A stretch of DNA of 55,352 bases, taken from assembly GCA_018054455.1 (NCBI GenBank), contig JAGPJL010000004.1, positions 1 through 55,352 of the forward strand, given 5' to 3'. The notes below the pieces were generated by a model. That model saw only the letters and a program-made list of their open reading frames with translations, was not told the origin of the DNA and did not search any database. Numbering within the stretch: position 1 is the first letter of the stretch; each line of letters begins with the position of its first letter. The translations under genes and the position numbers were made by a program. Positions 30,045-39,010 of the stretch are shown one piece after another. The DNA comes from Parabacteroides sp. (GTDB lineage Bacteria > Bacteroidota > Bacteroidia > Bacteroidales > Tannerellaceae).

Positions 30045-30902
30045 TCAAGGCTTAGTGTAAAATTTCACATCACCACCATTAAGCGCATCGTTATATAATT
30101 CGTCTTCAAATTCTTTAATAAACTCAAGTTTTCTTTGATTTATCAGTATCTCTTTAATCCTTGGTTGTGCATACTCATAAGGCTCCACCTGTCCTTTAAG
30201 CAAATGTTCCTTAATATGCAGAAGATAGCAGAAAGAACTGTCAGTGACTTCCAAAGTTTTGCTTGTTCTAAGGAAACCCTCTGGATTGGAAAGATGTTGT
30301 GGTACGTTATCCATAATTTCATCGAAATCGACCCACTTGTCATAGAAATATTCATAAATAACAGCGTTTTGTACGCTATACTTCTCTATTTTTTCGAGAG
30401 CTGAGACAGAGCCAGACTTATACCATCCTTTCACATCAGACATATTCGGTGCATCTGCTGGTATCTTAAGGAACAAACCTTTGACCAAATTCTTATTAAG
30501 AATAAACTTATCCTTATTTGCATCATAATACGTGAGTTCATCAGATTCCTGGATTTCGTCCGATAGCTTCTCATTTATCAATTTTTCCTGGTAACGATAA
30601 CGGATGAGCGATCGCCTGTAATTATCAACCAATTTATCAATTAACTCTTTATCATCTCCAAGATTTCGTAGGGCAACCTCTTGAATCAACTCATCCTTTA
30701 TCCATTTCTTAATATAACTTTCTGCCAAAAGCAAACTATCCGAAGATGAAGATCCCTTAGGTATAACTTTCTGCACTTCAGAACGGCTAAGAATTCTATT
30801 GTTCACTTTTACCAACGCATCCGGTTCATCAGTCTGTATTGCCTTTTTACAGGCAAACAAACTAAAAACAATAGCGACTAAAAGGAACAAAATTCTTATC
30901 AT
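30045..30902 (-). CDS. SurA/PpiD-like lipoprotein without a parvulin domain
   Basis: 285 residues. A lipoprotein signal with lipobox SLFAC predicts acylation at C18. ALVKVNNRILSRSEV is typical of the start of SurA/PpiD chaperone domains, and the rest is helical with a split C-terminal helix (IKEILINQRKLEFIKEFED). I see no parvulin active-site block (GGxLG or RHIL), so it is probably a chaperone only. Related lipoproteins lie next to SurA in other Bacteroidales. It is four bases after the gene at 30907 and 19 before the SurA-like gene. Confidence 0.82.
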   Translation of the reverse strand: MIRILFLLVAIVFSLFACKKAIQTDEPDALVKVNNRILSRSEVQKVIPKGSSSSDSLLLAESYIKKWIKDELIQEVALRNLGDDKELIDKLVDNYRRSLIRYRYQEKLINEKLSDEIQESDELTYYDANKDKFILNKNLVKGLFLKIPADAPNMSDVKGWYKSGSVSALEKIEKYSVQNAVIYEYFYDKWVDFDEIMDNVPQHLSNPEGFLRTSKTLEVTDSSFCYLLHIKEHLLKGQVEPYEYAQPRIKEILINQRKLEFIKEFEDELYNDALNGGDVKFYTKP

Positions 30903-30906
30903 ATTT

Positions 30907-31560
30907 TCAGTTACTTACGTTTTTCAATACATCCCAATGTACTGTTATGGGATATTTTTTAGACAACCGTTCTGTCCACTGATTGTCCAGCCAAATCTGA
31001 TAATCAGCAATCACTTGTCCCCGTACCATCTCCAGACTAGCGGATTCATACTGCGCTTTATGCTGATCGAAAAAAAATTGCAAACCGGCTTTATCTTCTG
31101 AAGATCTGTTCCATACCTCCCTGTTACTGACCTCAAAAAGAAGAATACCATCTCTGTATTCCTGCATAAGGTGCTTAAAATCGGGATATTCGAGTTCAAG
31201 ACTTCTGATTACATCCTCCGACACAACCTGGGTATCTTTCAGGTAACTTTTTGCCAGTTGCTCACGATAGCCATTTAGTTCACATGCAAAACTCTGTGTT
31301 GTATCAATTCCAAGTGATTCGGCTTCGGCCACTTTCAATTTGAATTTTTTGAAGAGTTCAAGATAAGAACACAAAGAGGCTGAATCAGAGAGATTAACTT
31401 CACTGTTTTTTCCAGCAATATAAACAAACTCAGACAAAGGCACATCTTTTCCTGCTACAGTCAGAACAACAGGGTCGACCGGAGTTTGCGCCTTCACTAC
31501 AAAACTTGCAGCTACTAAAAATGAAACAAGTAACTTTCTATAACGAAATCTTTTTTCCAT
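30907..31560 (-). CDS. Short PpiD/SurA-like periplasmic protein, catalytic middle missing
   Basis: 217 residues from the ATG at 31560 (a GTG at 31572 is less likely). A signal peptide ends near VKAQ, then DPVVLTVAGKDVPLSEFVY and ELFKKFKLKVAEAESLG, the N-terminal chaperone block of Bacteroidales PpiC-family proteins. EYRDGILLFEVSNREVW is followed soon after by MVRGQVIADYQIWLDNQW, which in longer relatives lies at the far C-terminus. The parvulin region between them is absent, with the frame intact. It is the first gene of the envelope operon, behind the promoter at 31577-31584. Confidence 0.8.
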   Translation of the reverse strand: MEKRFRYRKLLVSFLVAASFVVKAQTPVDPVVLTVAGKDVPLSEFVYIAGKNSEVNLSDSASLCSYLELFKKFKLKVAEAESLGIDTTQSFACELNGYREQLAKSYLKDTQVVSEDVIRSLELEYPDFKHLMQEYRDGILLFEVSNREVWNRSSEDKAGLQFFFDQHKAQYESASLEMVRGQVIADYQIWLDNQWTERLSKKYPITVHWDVLKNVSN

Positions 31561-31576
31561 ACCTTGTATCACATTA

Positions 31577-31584
31577 CAAAAATA
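31577..31584 (-). promoter_or_regulatory. -7 box of the SurA/OstA/mutL operon promoter
   Basis: Minus-strand TATTTTTG fits TAnnTTTG and ends 17 bases before the ATG at 31560. The same bases are the T-run of the recQ hairpin terminator at 31584-31641, so the two signals overlap. No exact TTTG -33 box is seen. Confidence 0.5.
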
Positions 31585-31641
31585 ACACTAATCTAACGGA
31601 TAAAGAACATCTAAAGTGTGCCAGTTCGTTAAATTAGTGTT
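31584..31641 (-). terminator. Hairpin terminator after recQ
   Basis: A 15-bp stem (31584-31598 with 31627-31641) has one non-Watson-Crick position that becomes a G-U pair in minus-strand RNA. The loop is 28 nt and ATTTTTG follows. It lies 56 bases beyond the recQ stop. Confidence 0.75.
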
Positions 31642-31697
31642 TTTTATAGAACAGGAGCCATGTTTTTTGATTCGCTGCAGCTATATGCCTATATTAT

Positions 31698-33878
31698 TTA
31701 GTTTGCCATCTCAGATAAGAATTTGATGCGCACCAACCGAATTTCTTCTTCAGTATAATCCGAACCTAACTCATCAATCGCATCTGCAAGTTTATCAGTT
31801 TCAGAATCCTTGAAATATTCATAAATATCCTGAATATGATCTTCATCCATTACATCATTTAGGAAATAATCAATACTTATCTTGGTTCCCGAATAAACGA
31901 TGGCTTCCACTTCATCCAGAAGCTCTGAAAACTCAAGGCCTTTAGTCATGGCAATATCATCCAATGCGACCTTACGGTCAATACTTTGAACAATCCACAC
32001 TTTTAATTTAGATTTATTGGCCACGGTTCTTACCCGAAGGTCTTCAGGACGTTCAATTTCATTTTCTTCCACATGTTTTTTAATAAGCGTGACAAATTCT
32101 TGTCCATAACGCTTAGCCTTTCCAGCGCCAACTCCAGGTATATTCTGCAACTCATCCAATGTAACAGGATAAGTTGTAGCCATAGCCTCAAGAGAAGGAT
32201 CTTGAAAAATAACAAATGGAGGAACCTCCAATTTTTTAGACAACTTTTTACGAAGGTCTTTCATCATGGAGTAAAGAACCGGATCCACGGCACAAGATGC
32301 ACCTCCTCTTACAGGAACCTCTTCATCCTCTTCATCAAACTCATTGTCTTCCGTAATTTTGAATGAAACCGGCTTATCCATGAAATCTTTCCCTTTTTTG
32401 GAAACCTTCAGTAAGCCATAGTTTTCAATATCTTTCGTCAGATAACCTGCAATTAATGCTTGTCTTATAACGGCATTCCATGTTTTCTCATCTTCATCCT
32501 GACCGGATCCGAAGATCTCCAGTTCGTCATGCTTATAAGATTGAATCTCGGAGGTTTCTTTACCCACCAACATATTCACTACATAGTCTACCTTAAATTT
32601 TTCTTTTAATGTACTCACAACTTCGAGTACGGCTGTCAACAACTCTTTAGCTTCCACTTGTTTTTTGGGATTCAAACAATTATCGCAACAAGCACAATTT
32701 TCTTCGAGATATTCTTCGCCAAAATAGTGTAACAGAACCTTTCTACGACACACAGAAGTCTCTGCATAAGCTGCCGTTTCAAGCAACAACTGTTTTCCAA
32801 TTTCCTGTTCTGCTACAGGTTTTCCCTGCATAAATTTCTCCAGCTTCTGTAAATCTTTGTAAGCATAGAAGGCGATACATTGTCCTTCTCCGCCATCACG
32901 ACCTGCACGTCCGGTTTCCTGATAATAACCTTCAAGACTTTTTGGAATATCGTAATGTATTACATAACGAACATCGGGTTTGTCAATTCCCATTCCAAAA
33001 GCAATTGTTGCCACTATCACGTCAACTTTTTCCATCAAAAATGCATCCTGATTCTCAGTACGAACCTGTGAATCCATTCCTGCATGGTAAGCAAGTGCGT
33101 TAATTCCATTAGCCTTTAAAATATCAGTAAATTCTTCAACCTTTTTACGGCTCAAACAATAAATAATACCCGATTTGCCTTCCTGCGATTTAATATACTT
33201 AATAATCTCTCTATCTACATTCGCATTTTTGGGTCTTATTTCATAATAAAGATTAGATCGGTTGAAAGACGATTTGAATACTGTCGCATCACTCATCCCC
33301 AGATTCTTCTGAATATCATGTTGCACCTTAGGAGTGGCCGTTGCAGTTAACGCAATAAGCGGACGTTTGCCTATTTCATTAATAATTGGACGAATGCGTC
33401 GGTATTCCGGACGGAAGTCATGCCCCCATTCAGAAATACAGTGAGCTTCATCCACGGCATAAAATGAAATATTACACTGACGAAGGAATTCTACATTCTC
33501 ATCTTTTGTCAGCGATTCGGGAGCAACATATAACAACTTCGTTCTTCCCGAAGTAATATCTTCTTTTACCTGATCAATCGCCGTTTTATTGAGAGATGAA
33601 TTTATAAAATGAGCAACGCCGTCTTCTTCACTGAAGTTACGCATAGCATCCACCTGATTCTTCATCAATGCTATAAGAGGAGATATAACAATAGCCGTCC
33701 CTTCCATCATCAATGAAGGCAGCTGATAACACAAGGATTTCCCTCCCCCGGTTGGCATAAGCACAAATGTATCGTTTCCTGCCAATACATTCTCTACAAT
33801 AGCTTTTTGATTCCCTTTAAAGGTATCAAAACCAAAATGCTTTTTTAGCTCCTCAGTCAAGCTGTCTTTCTTTGCCAT
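31698..33878 (-). CDS. recQ: ATP-dependent DNA helicase RecQ
   Basis: 726 residues with the complete bacterial layout: helicase motifs MPTGGGKSLCYQLP (Walker A) and AVDEAHCISEWGHDFR (DEAH box), second RecA domain with HAGMDSQVR and QETGRAGRDG, the zinc-binding RQC region with CACCDNC, and a C-terminal HRDC domain (LRKKLSKKLEVPPFVIF near 570-640). It is longer than E. coli RecQ (about 610) by a C-terminal helical extension of about 90 residues. RecQ unwinds branched DNA in recombination repair. It follows clpX by 29 bases. Confidence 0.96.
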   Translation of the reverse strand: MAKKDSLTEELKKHFGFDTFKGNQKAIVENVLAGNDTFVLMPTGGGKSLCYQLPSLMMEGTAIVISPLIALMKNQVDAMRNFSEEDGVAHFINSSLNKTAIDQVKEDITSGRTKLLYVAPESLTKDENVEFLRQCNISFYAVDEAHCISEWGHDFRPEYRRIRPIINEIGKRPLIALTATATPKVQHDIQKNLGMSDATVFKSSFNRSNLYYEIRPKNANVDREIIKYIKSQEGKSGIIYCLSRKKVEEFTDILKANGINALAYHAGMDSQVRTENQDAFLMEKVDVIVATIAFGMGIDKPDVRYVIHYDIPKSLEGYYQETGRAGRDGGEGQCIAFYAYKDLQKLEKFMQGKPVAEQEIGKQLLLETAAYAETSVCRRKVLLHYFGEEYLEENCACCDNCLNPKKQVEAKELLTAVLEVVSTLKEKFKVDYVVNMLVGKETSEIQSYKHDELEIFGSGQDEDEKTWNAVIRQALIAGYLTKDIENYGLLKVSKKGKDFMDKPVSFKITEDNEFDEEDEEVPVRGGASCAVDPVLYSMMKDLRKKLSKKLEVPPFVIFQDPSLEAMATTYPVTLDELQNIPGVGAGKAKRYGQEFVTLIKKHVEENEIERPEDLRVRTVANKSKLKVWIVQSIDRKVALDDIAMTKGLEFSELLDEVEAIVYSGTKISIDYFLNDVMDEDHIQDIYEYFKDSETDKLADAIDELGSDYTEEEIRLVRIKFLSEMAN

Positions 33879-33907
33879 ACAACATTTATATTTTTAGAAT
33901 CTCTTAC

Positions 33908-35140
33908 TTAAGCTATCTTCAAGCGATTTACATCGGACTTTTCAAACTTATCAACCGCATACTCCAAGGTAACGTGGAGTTCTTTTTCATTATTCGAAGG
34001 CATGCTAAACATAGCATCCATCATTACCGCTTCCACAATCGAGCGAAGTCCGCGGGCTCCGAGTTTAAACTCAAGGGCCTTGTCAACAATAAATTCATAT
34101 ACATTTTCTTCAAACGAAAGATCAATGCCATCCATTTTGAAAAGCTTAATATATTGCTTAATTATTGAATTTTTCGGTTCGGTAAGAATACTTCTGAGAG
34201 TTTCTCTATCAAGCGGATTTAAATAAGTAAGAATTGGCAGACGACCAATAATTTCAGGAATTAGGCCGAAAGACTTTAAATCAGTTGGAGTAATATACTT
34301 CAACAGATTATGTTTGTCAACCAAATCTACATCCTTACCAGCCGCATATCCTACAACCCTCGTGTTTAAACGCTGTGCGATTTTCTTTTCTATTCCGTCA
34401 AATGCTCCACCGCAGATGAAAAGGATATTTTTTGTATCAACAGCAATCATTTTCTGATCCGGATGTTTACGACCTCCCTGGGGAGGTACATTTACAATGG
34501 ATCCTTCAAGCAATTTCAACAAACCTTGCTGAACACCTTCCCCGCTAACATCACGTGTAATCGACGGATTGTCTCCCTTGCGGGCTATTTTATCAATTTC
34601 ATCAATAAAAACGATTCCGCGCTGGGCCGCCTCAACATTATAATCTGCCGCCTGAAGCAATCTTGTAAGAATACTTTCGATATCTTCTCCCACGTAACCG
34701 GCCTCTGTAAGCACGGTTGCATCTACTATAGCAAACGGAACATGCAACAACTTAGCGATAGTACGAGCAAGTAAAGTCTTACCTGTCCCCGTAGCACCAA
34801 CCATTATAATGTTTGATTTTTCAATTTCAACATCATCAGAGGTCATTTTCTGAAGCAAGCGTTTATAATGATTGTAAACAGATACCGACAGGTAACGTTT
34901 GGCATCTACCTGACCGATAATATATTGATCAAGAAAATCCTTAATATCCTGAGGTTTAGGAAGATCATTCTGCGACAGCCCAAAAGAAGCTCCTCCTACT
35001 GTTTTATTCTCTTCTTTTACAATTTCGTAAGCCTGCTTTGCACAATCATCACAAATTGCACCAGAAATACCTGTAATCAACAGATTGGCATCTTTCCTGC
35101 TTTTACCACAAAAAGTACATATATCGCCCGACTTGGCCAT
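33908..35140 (-). CDS. clpX: ATP-dependent protease ATP-binding subunit ClpX
   Basis: 410 residues. The N-terminal zinc-binding domain has C8, C11, C30 and C33. The AAA+ module carries Walker A GATGTGKT, pore loop GYVG, Walker [11 protein letters not shown] and the RKH-type loop GGRKHPDQ. ClpX unfolds substrates into ClpP, encoded 21 bases upstream. All catalytic motifs are present. Confidence 0.98.
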   Translation of the reverse strand: MAKSGDICTFCGKSRKDANLLITGISGAICDDCAKQAYEIVKEENKTVGGASFGLSQNDLPKPQDIKDFLDQYIIGQVDAKRYLSVSVYNHYKRLLQKMTSDDVEIEKSNIIMVGATGTGKTLLARTIAKLLHVPFAIVDATVLTEAGYVGEDIESILTRLLQAADYNVEAAQRGIVFIDEIDKIARKGDNPSITRDVSGEGVQQGLLKLLEGSIVNVPPQGGRKHPDQKMIAVDTKNILFICGGAFDGIEKKIAQRLNTRVVGYAAGKDVDLVDKHNLLKYITPTDLKSFGLIPEIIGRLPILTYLNPLDRETLRSILTEPKNSIIKQYIKLFKMDGIDLSFEENVYEFIVDKALEFKLGARGLRSIVEAVMMDAMFSMPSNNEKELHVTLEYAVDKFEKSDVNRLKIA

Positions 35141-35161
35141 AAAATCTTATTTCTATTTAAA

Positions 35162-35824
35162 TTATTTACGTATCAGGACATCATCGATCATACCGTAAGC
35201 CTTTGCTTCCTCTGAAGTCATCCAGTAATCCCGATCACTGTCACGTTCTACTTCTTCAAAAGGTTTTCCAGAATGGTTTGAAATAATCGTATACAATTCT
35301 TTCTTAACTTTAATAATTTCACGGGCAGCAATTTCTATATCTGAAGCCTGACCCTGAGTTCCACCTAGTGGCTGATGAATCATAACACGGGAATGTTTTA
35401 AAGCAAAACGTTTTCCTTTTGTTCCTGAGACAAGTAATACAGATGCCATAGAAGCAGCAATTCCGGTACAAATTGTAGACACATTACTGCTGATAAACTG
35501 CATTGTATCATAAATACCGTAACCTGCATACACAGAACCACCCGGAGAATTAATATAAATCGAAATATCTTTTCCAGGATCACTTGAGTCCAGATACAAC
35601 AACTGAGCTTGAATAACATTCGCTGTATAGTCATCAATCTGTGTACCAAGGAAAATAATCCGATCCATCATTAATCTTGAAAACACATCCATTTGAGCTA
35701 CGTTCAACTGACGTTCTTCTATAATTGTAGGCGAAATATAACTACTCGAGATATTCATGTAGCTATCCAACGCTGTTCCATTCATTCGCAAATGCTTCGT
35801 TGCATACTTTCTAAAATCTTCCAT
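35162..35824 (-). CDS. clpP: ATP-dependent Clp protease proteolytic subunit
   Basis: 220 residues. The catalytic triad can be placed at S125 (GIAASMAS), H150 (MIHQPLGG) and D199 (SDRDYWM). ClpP forms the tetradecameric proteolytic barrel used by ClpX. The N-terminus is about 20 residues longer than in E. coli. Two candidate -7 boxes lie upstream, so the gene may be transcribed separately from tig. Confidence 0.98.
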   Translation of the reverse strand: MEDFRKYATKHLRMNGTALDSYMNISSSYISPTIIEERQLNVAQMDVFSRLMMDRIIFLGTQIDDYTANVIQAQLLYLDSSDPGKDISIYINSPGGSVYAGYGIYDTMQFISSNVSTICTGIAASMASVLLVSGTKGKRFALKHSRVMIHQPLGGTQGQASDIEIAAREIIKVKKELYTIISNHSGKPFEEVERDSDRDYWMTSEEAKAYGMIDDVLIRK

Positions 35825-35891
35825 ATTAAATATTGTGTTATTACTCAGTTAAGGCACAAGAAAGGGATTCCCCTCTCTCTATACGGATAAA

Positions 35892-35946
35892 CAAAGTTAT
35901 AAATAAATTTCTGAATGAAACAATTTATTTTGTACCCGCAAAGATA
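35892..35946 (-). promoter_or_regulatory. Two tandem -7 boxes upstream of clpP
   Basis: On the minus strand TATCTTTG (35939-35946) and TAACTTTG (35892-35899) both match TAnnTTTG, about 115 and 68 bases before the clpP ATG. -33 boxes are not exact. They would let clpP-clpX-recQ be expressed apart from tig. Confidence 0.5.
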
Positions 35947-35976
35947 TTTTTTCAGAGAGAAATCCCTTTTGTCTAT

Positions 35977-35999
35977 ATAACAGTCTGTTAGACCGTTAT
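35977..35999 (-). terminator. Possible weak hairpin after tig
   Basis: Arms 35977-35986 and 35990-35999 form a 10-bp stem (ATAACGGTCT/AGACTGTTAT in the transcript, one G-U) with a 3-nt loop, 12 bases past the tig stop. No T-run follows, so it may be a processing or attenuating structure. Confidence 0.45.
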
Positions 36000-36011
36000 T
36001 CAAAGAGAATA

Positions 36012-37364
36012 TTACTCAGCAAGTTTGCCGAAATCTTCAGCAGAAACTTCCTTTACATCCAATTTAACTTGCTCTTTTAACCATGAAGATAATTTTTCTT
36101 CCACTGCACGGTCAATCACATTACGCAAAGTTTCTTTGTTTTTCAACATATCCTTTGCATAATTATCAAGAACGTCTTCCGGAACAGAAATCATTCCATA
36201 TTGAGCAAACTGAGCCTTAGCTACACGCTTTCCAAATGCTGTGATATCAGCCTCTTCCACTTTCAGGTCATTTTCTTTTACAAGTTTTTCCTTAATTAGA
36301 TGGAATTTAAGATCTTCAATTACTTTCGGGAAATCCTCATCAATAGATTCTGCCGTTTTTCTTTCATCCTGAGCTAACATAAAGCGTTTCAGAATTGCTT
36401 CCGGGAAAGCTAACTCACCTGCTTTTGCAACCAAAAGATCCTTTGCATCAGATAAAAATTTAAAATCGCTTTCAGGAGCAAACTGTTCAGCCAACGATTC
36501 TTTAATCTTGTTAGTAAATTCTTCTGCAGTTGAAACAACTCCTTCACCGAATACGCGAGTAAACAGTTCTTCATTCAGTTCTGCTTCTTTATGACGTGTA
36601 ATTTCAGCGATTTCGAAGCTAAAATCTCCAGTATAAGAGGCAACCTGATCTTTCTCAACCTTTAGGAATGCTGCAATTTCTGCTTCAGTACCATCGTACG
36701 CCTTGCTTGGGTTAAAAACAACAACAGAGTTGTTCTTTGCACCCATGAATTTGGCTTTCTCTTCAGCATCCTTGATATATAAAGGCATAATTACAGCATT
36801 TTCTACAACAAGTCCATTTGCTTTAGGTTCGCCGTTTTCAAGTTCAACAACCAGACCCTTTACCATATCTTTTTCTTCCACTTCCTCTACCTTATCGTAG
36901 TTGCCAAAATTAGCACGGTAAGATTCAATCTGCTTTTCAACCATTTCGCTGGTTACAGCAATTTGATAGTAAGGAAGAGTATCTTCTTTGCTTAGCTCAA
37001 CATTTATTTCAGGAGCCAAAGCTACATCAAAACAGAATTCGAAATCTTCCTGCAAATCGAAATTGATTTCTTTTTGTTCAGTTTCATTTGGAAGAGGTTC
37101 ACCTAATACATTAAGTTCTTTTTCGCGGATAAATCCAAAAAGTCCTTCAGATACTAATTTGTTCACCTCTTCTGCCAATACCGATTTGCCATACATTTTC
37201 TTTACCATACCCATAGGTACCATTCCCTTGCGGAATCCTGGTACATTTGCTTTTTGGCGGAAGTTACGCAGCCCTTTCTCTACCTTATCGGCATAGTCGG
37301 CTTTCACAATCTCTACTTTAACAATACCACTTACGGCATCAATATTCTTAAGCGAAACGTTCAT
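36012..37364 (-). CDS. tig: Trigger factor
   Basis: 450 residues. The N-terminal ribosome-binding domain carries PGFRKGMVP near 40-48, close to the GFRxGxxP signature. The PPIase-like and C-terminal helical arms follow, although the middle domain is strongly diverged, as is usual in Bacteroidota. Trigger factor binds nascent chains at the ribosome exit. The order tig-clpP-clpX is conserved in many bacteria and supports the call. Confidence 0.93.
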   Translation of the reverse strand: MNVSLKNIDAVSGIVKVEIVKADYADKVEKGLRNFRQKANVPGFRKGMVPMGMVKKMYGKSVLAEEVNKLVSEGLFGFIREKELNVLGEPLPNETEQKEINFDLQEDFEFCFDVALAPEINVELSKEDTLPYYQIAVTSEMVEKQIESYRANFGNYDKVEEVEEKDMVKGLVVELENGEPKANGLVVENAVIMPLYIKDAEEKAKFMGAKNNSVVVFNPSKAYDGTEAEIAAFLKVEKDQVASYTGDFSFEIAEITRHKEAELNEELFTRVFGEGVVSTAEEFTNKIKESLAEQFAPESDFKFLSDAKDLLVAKAGELAFPEAILKRFMLAQDERKTAESIDEDFPKVIEDLKFHLIKEKLVKENDLKVEEADITAFGKRVAKAQFAQYGMISVPEDVLDNYAKDMLKNKETLRNVIDRAVEEKLSSWLKEQVKLDVKEVSAEDFGKLAE

Positions 37365-37409
37365 TCTGAATGATTTATTTAATTAATATTCGTATCGGAT
37401 TTTAGCCTG

Positions 37410-37440
37410 CAAAATTAATCCTATTCTTTTAATCTCGCAA
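37410..37440 (-). promoter_or_regulatory. Promoter of tig
   Basis: Minus-strand TTGC (37437-37440), 19 bases, then TAATTTTG (37410-37417), matching the Bacteroidota -33/-7 layout. It ends 46 bases before the tig ATG. Confidence 0.6.
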
Positions 37441-37676
37441 GCTGTAGCTCTAAATTGTTCATCCTTAACAAAAAATAGAGAAACAATTCATCTAAAACAA
37501 TAACAATTTTTATTTTATTAAGATTTATGCTGATTAAAAACCAATTTTATACGTTATCAGGACTTCATCTTTCATCTAATTGAAAAACAATTATCATTCA
37601 AATGTAGTCTATTTATCTATCCTATTCCCTAATTACCATTTAATTAGGCATTATTTATAATTTATTTACCAAAAGA

Positions 37677-37707
37677 TTTGCTAGTCTGAAATAAATGTTT
37701 TCCTTTG
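37677..37707 (+). promoter_or_regulatory. Promoter of the RRM protein gene
   Basis: TTTG (37677-37680), 19 bases, then TTCCTTTG (37700-37707). Apart from one base in the -7 box this is the Bacteroidota consensus at ideal spacing. It predicts a leader of about 80-85 nt before the ATG at 37798. Confidence 0.65.
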
Positions 37708-37797
37708 TAGCGTGAAAGGGTATTAACCTTGTGTTACGGAATTCCGATTCCAACTTTCATAAAACAATTTATTTCTTATTTAATTATTTCTATTTTT

Positions 37798-38043
37798 ATG
37801 AACATTTACATTGGTAACCTGAACTATCGTGTTCGGGAAGAAGATTTAAGACACGTTTTGGAAGAGTACGGAGTTGTTGATTCTGTAAAGATCATCATCG
37901 ACCGTGAAACAGGTAGATCAAAAGGTTTCGCTTTTGTTGAAATGCCTAACAACGCTGAAGGACAAAAAGCAATTGAAGAATTGAATGAAGCTGAATATGA
38001 AGGTCGTCAAATGGTAGTTAAAGAAGCCAGACCTAAAATGTAA
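37798..38043 (+). CDS. RRM-domain RNA-binding protein
   Basis: 81 residues, one complete RNA recognition motif: RNP2 IYIGNL at the start and RNP1 KGFAFVEM near 41-48, ending KEARPKM. The ATG at 37798 is chosen because the RRM begins right there; a longer in-frame reading from 37729 would add an unrelated hydrophobic stretch. Such small RRM proteins are abundant in Bacteroidota, which lack Hfq, and some act as global RNA regulators. A strong promoter and terminator make this a single-gene unit. Confidence 0.93.
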   Translation: MNIYIGNLNYRVREEDLRHVLEEYGVVDSVKIIIDRETGRSKGFAFVEMPNNAEGQKAIEELNEAEYEGRQMVVKEARPKM

Positions 38044-38064
38044 TTAGAATCTTCTAACGAACTT

Positions 38065-38099
38065 AAAACTTCTGCCTACCTTTGGCAGAAGTTTTTTTA
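38065..38099 (+). terminator. Terminator of the RRM protein gene
   Basis: A 12-bp stem (38065-38076 with 38084-38095, core ACTTCTGCC/GGCAGAAGT), a 7-nt loop and a run of seven T's, 21 bases after the stop. Confidence 0.92.
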
Positions 38100-38110
38100 T
38101 TTAAACACCT

Positions 38111-39007
38111 ATGGTAATCCGGGGAATATTCGCCGAACGTCCGGCTCTTTTTCAACTATTGGCTCTTCTTTTCCTTATTTTGGCTGGAGGCCTCCTCTCT
38201 TCTCTTATAGGACTCTGGTTGTTTACTTTGCTTTATAGCTCATCGGCCAACCTAATGGAAAATCCGGAAATGCTTCGGTTGATTCAGTTTCTTGCAGCAA
38301 TTGGCACCTTTCTTGTACCGGCACTAATCATGGCCTTTTTTTGCAGTTCCAATATCAGGAAATACCTTTATGCCTCTACATTTCCAAAAGGAAAAACCAT
38401 TATACTAACTATACTAAGTGTAGTTCTCATCTCCCCCTTTATAAGTCTGACAGGTATTCTGAATAAGATGGTGAAATTACCAGACATTCTTTATCCGATA
38501 GAAGCATGGATGCAGGCCAAAGAAGTCGAAGCCGAGAAGCTAACAACTCTTATGCTCTCAGGAGAAGGCCTGATTATTCTAATTCAGAATATCTTTGTAG
38601 TAGCAGTGGTAGCTGCTATTACTGAAGAATTTCTATTCAGAGGAACTTTACGGCAGGTATTCAGTAAAACAACAAAAAACCAGCACCTCATCGTCTGGCT
38701 TGCTGCGATAGTATTCAGTCTTTTCCACATGCAGTTCTATGGATTTATTCCCCGAATGTTACTTGGGGCCTATTTTGGCTATCTATTGCTATGGGGAAAT
38801 AACATCTGGTTACCAGTCATCGCCCATTTTGCCAATAATTTTTTAGGAGTAATAAGCTTGACCAATCCAAATTTAGCAAAAAATGAATTCATAACCGGGA
38901 ATGTATCAACAGAAAACATGCTCCCATTCACCTTTGTTTCTATCTCTTTTGCTATTCTCTTTATCTTTTGCATAGTAGCGCTTAAAAGAGAGTTAAGAGA
39001 AAAATAA
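38111..39007 (+). CDS. CPBP family intramembrane glutamic protease
   Basis: 298 residues with about eight membrane helices. CPBP (CAAX/Abi) motifs are in order: EEFLFRG (EExxxR), FSLFHMQFYGF (FxxxH) and the last IAHFANN (HxxxN). Bacterial members cleave substrates inside the membrane, and the substrate here is unknown. It starts only 11 bases after the RRM terminator, so its own promoter must overlap that hairpin or it depends on read-through. It ends three bases from the facing lptB stop. Confidence 0.88.
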   Translation: MVIRGIFAERPALFQLLALLFLILAGGLLSSLIGLWLFTLLYSSSANLMENPEMLRLIQFLAAIGTFLVPALIMAFFCSSNIRKYLYASTFPKGKTIILTILSVVLISPFISLTGILNKMVKLPDILYPIEAWMQAKEVEAEKLTTLMLSGEGLIILIQNIFVVAVVAAITEEFLFRGTLRQVFSKTTKNQHLIVWLAAIVFSLFHMQFYGFIPRMLLGAYFGYLLLWGNNIWLPVIAHFANNFLGVISLTNPNLAKNEFITGNVSTENMLPFTFVSISFAILFIFCIVALKRELREK

Positions 39008-39010
39008 ATA

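Larger units (their letters stand above)
37365..37797. other. 433-bp divergent intergenic region (tig / RRM gene)
   Basis: Very AT-rich, with no credible gene. It holds the tig promoter (37410-37440), an 8-bp inverted repeat CCTAATTA-N5-TAATTAGG (37628-37648), and the RRM-gene promoter (37677-37707). The stretch between about 37450 and 37620 shows no feature I can support. Confidence 0.7.
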
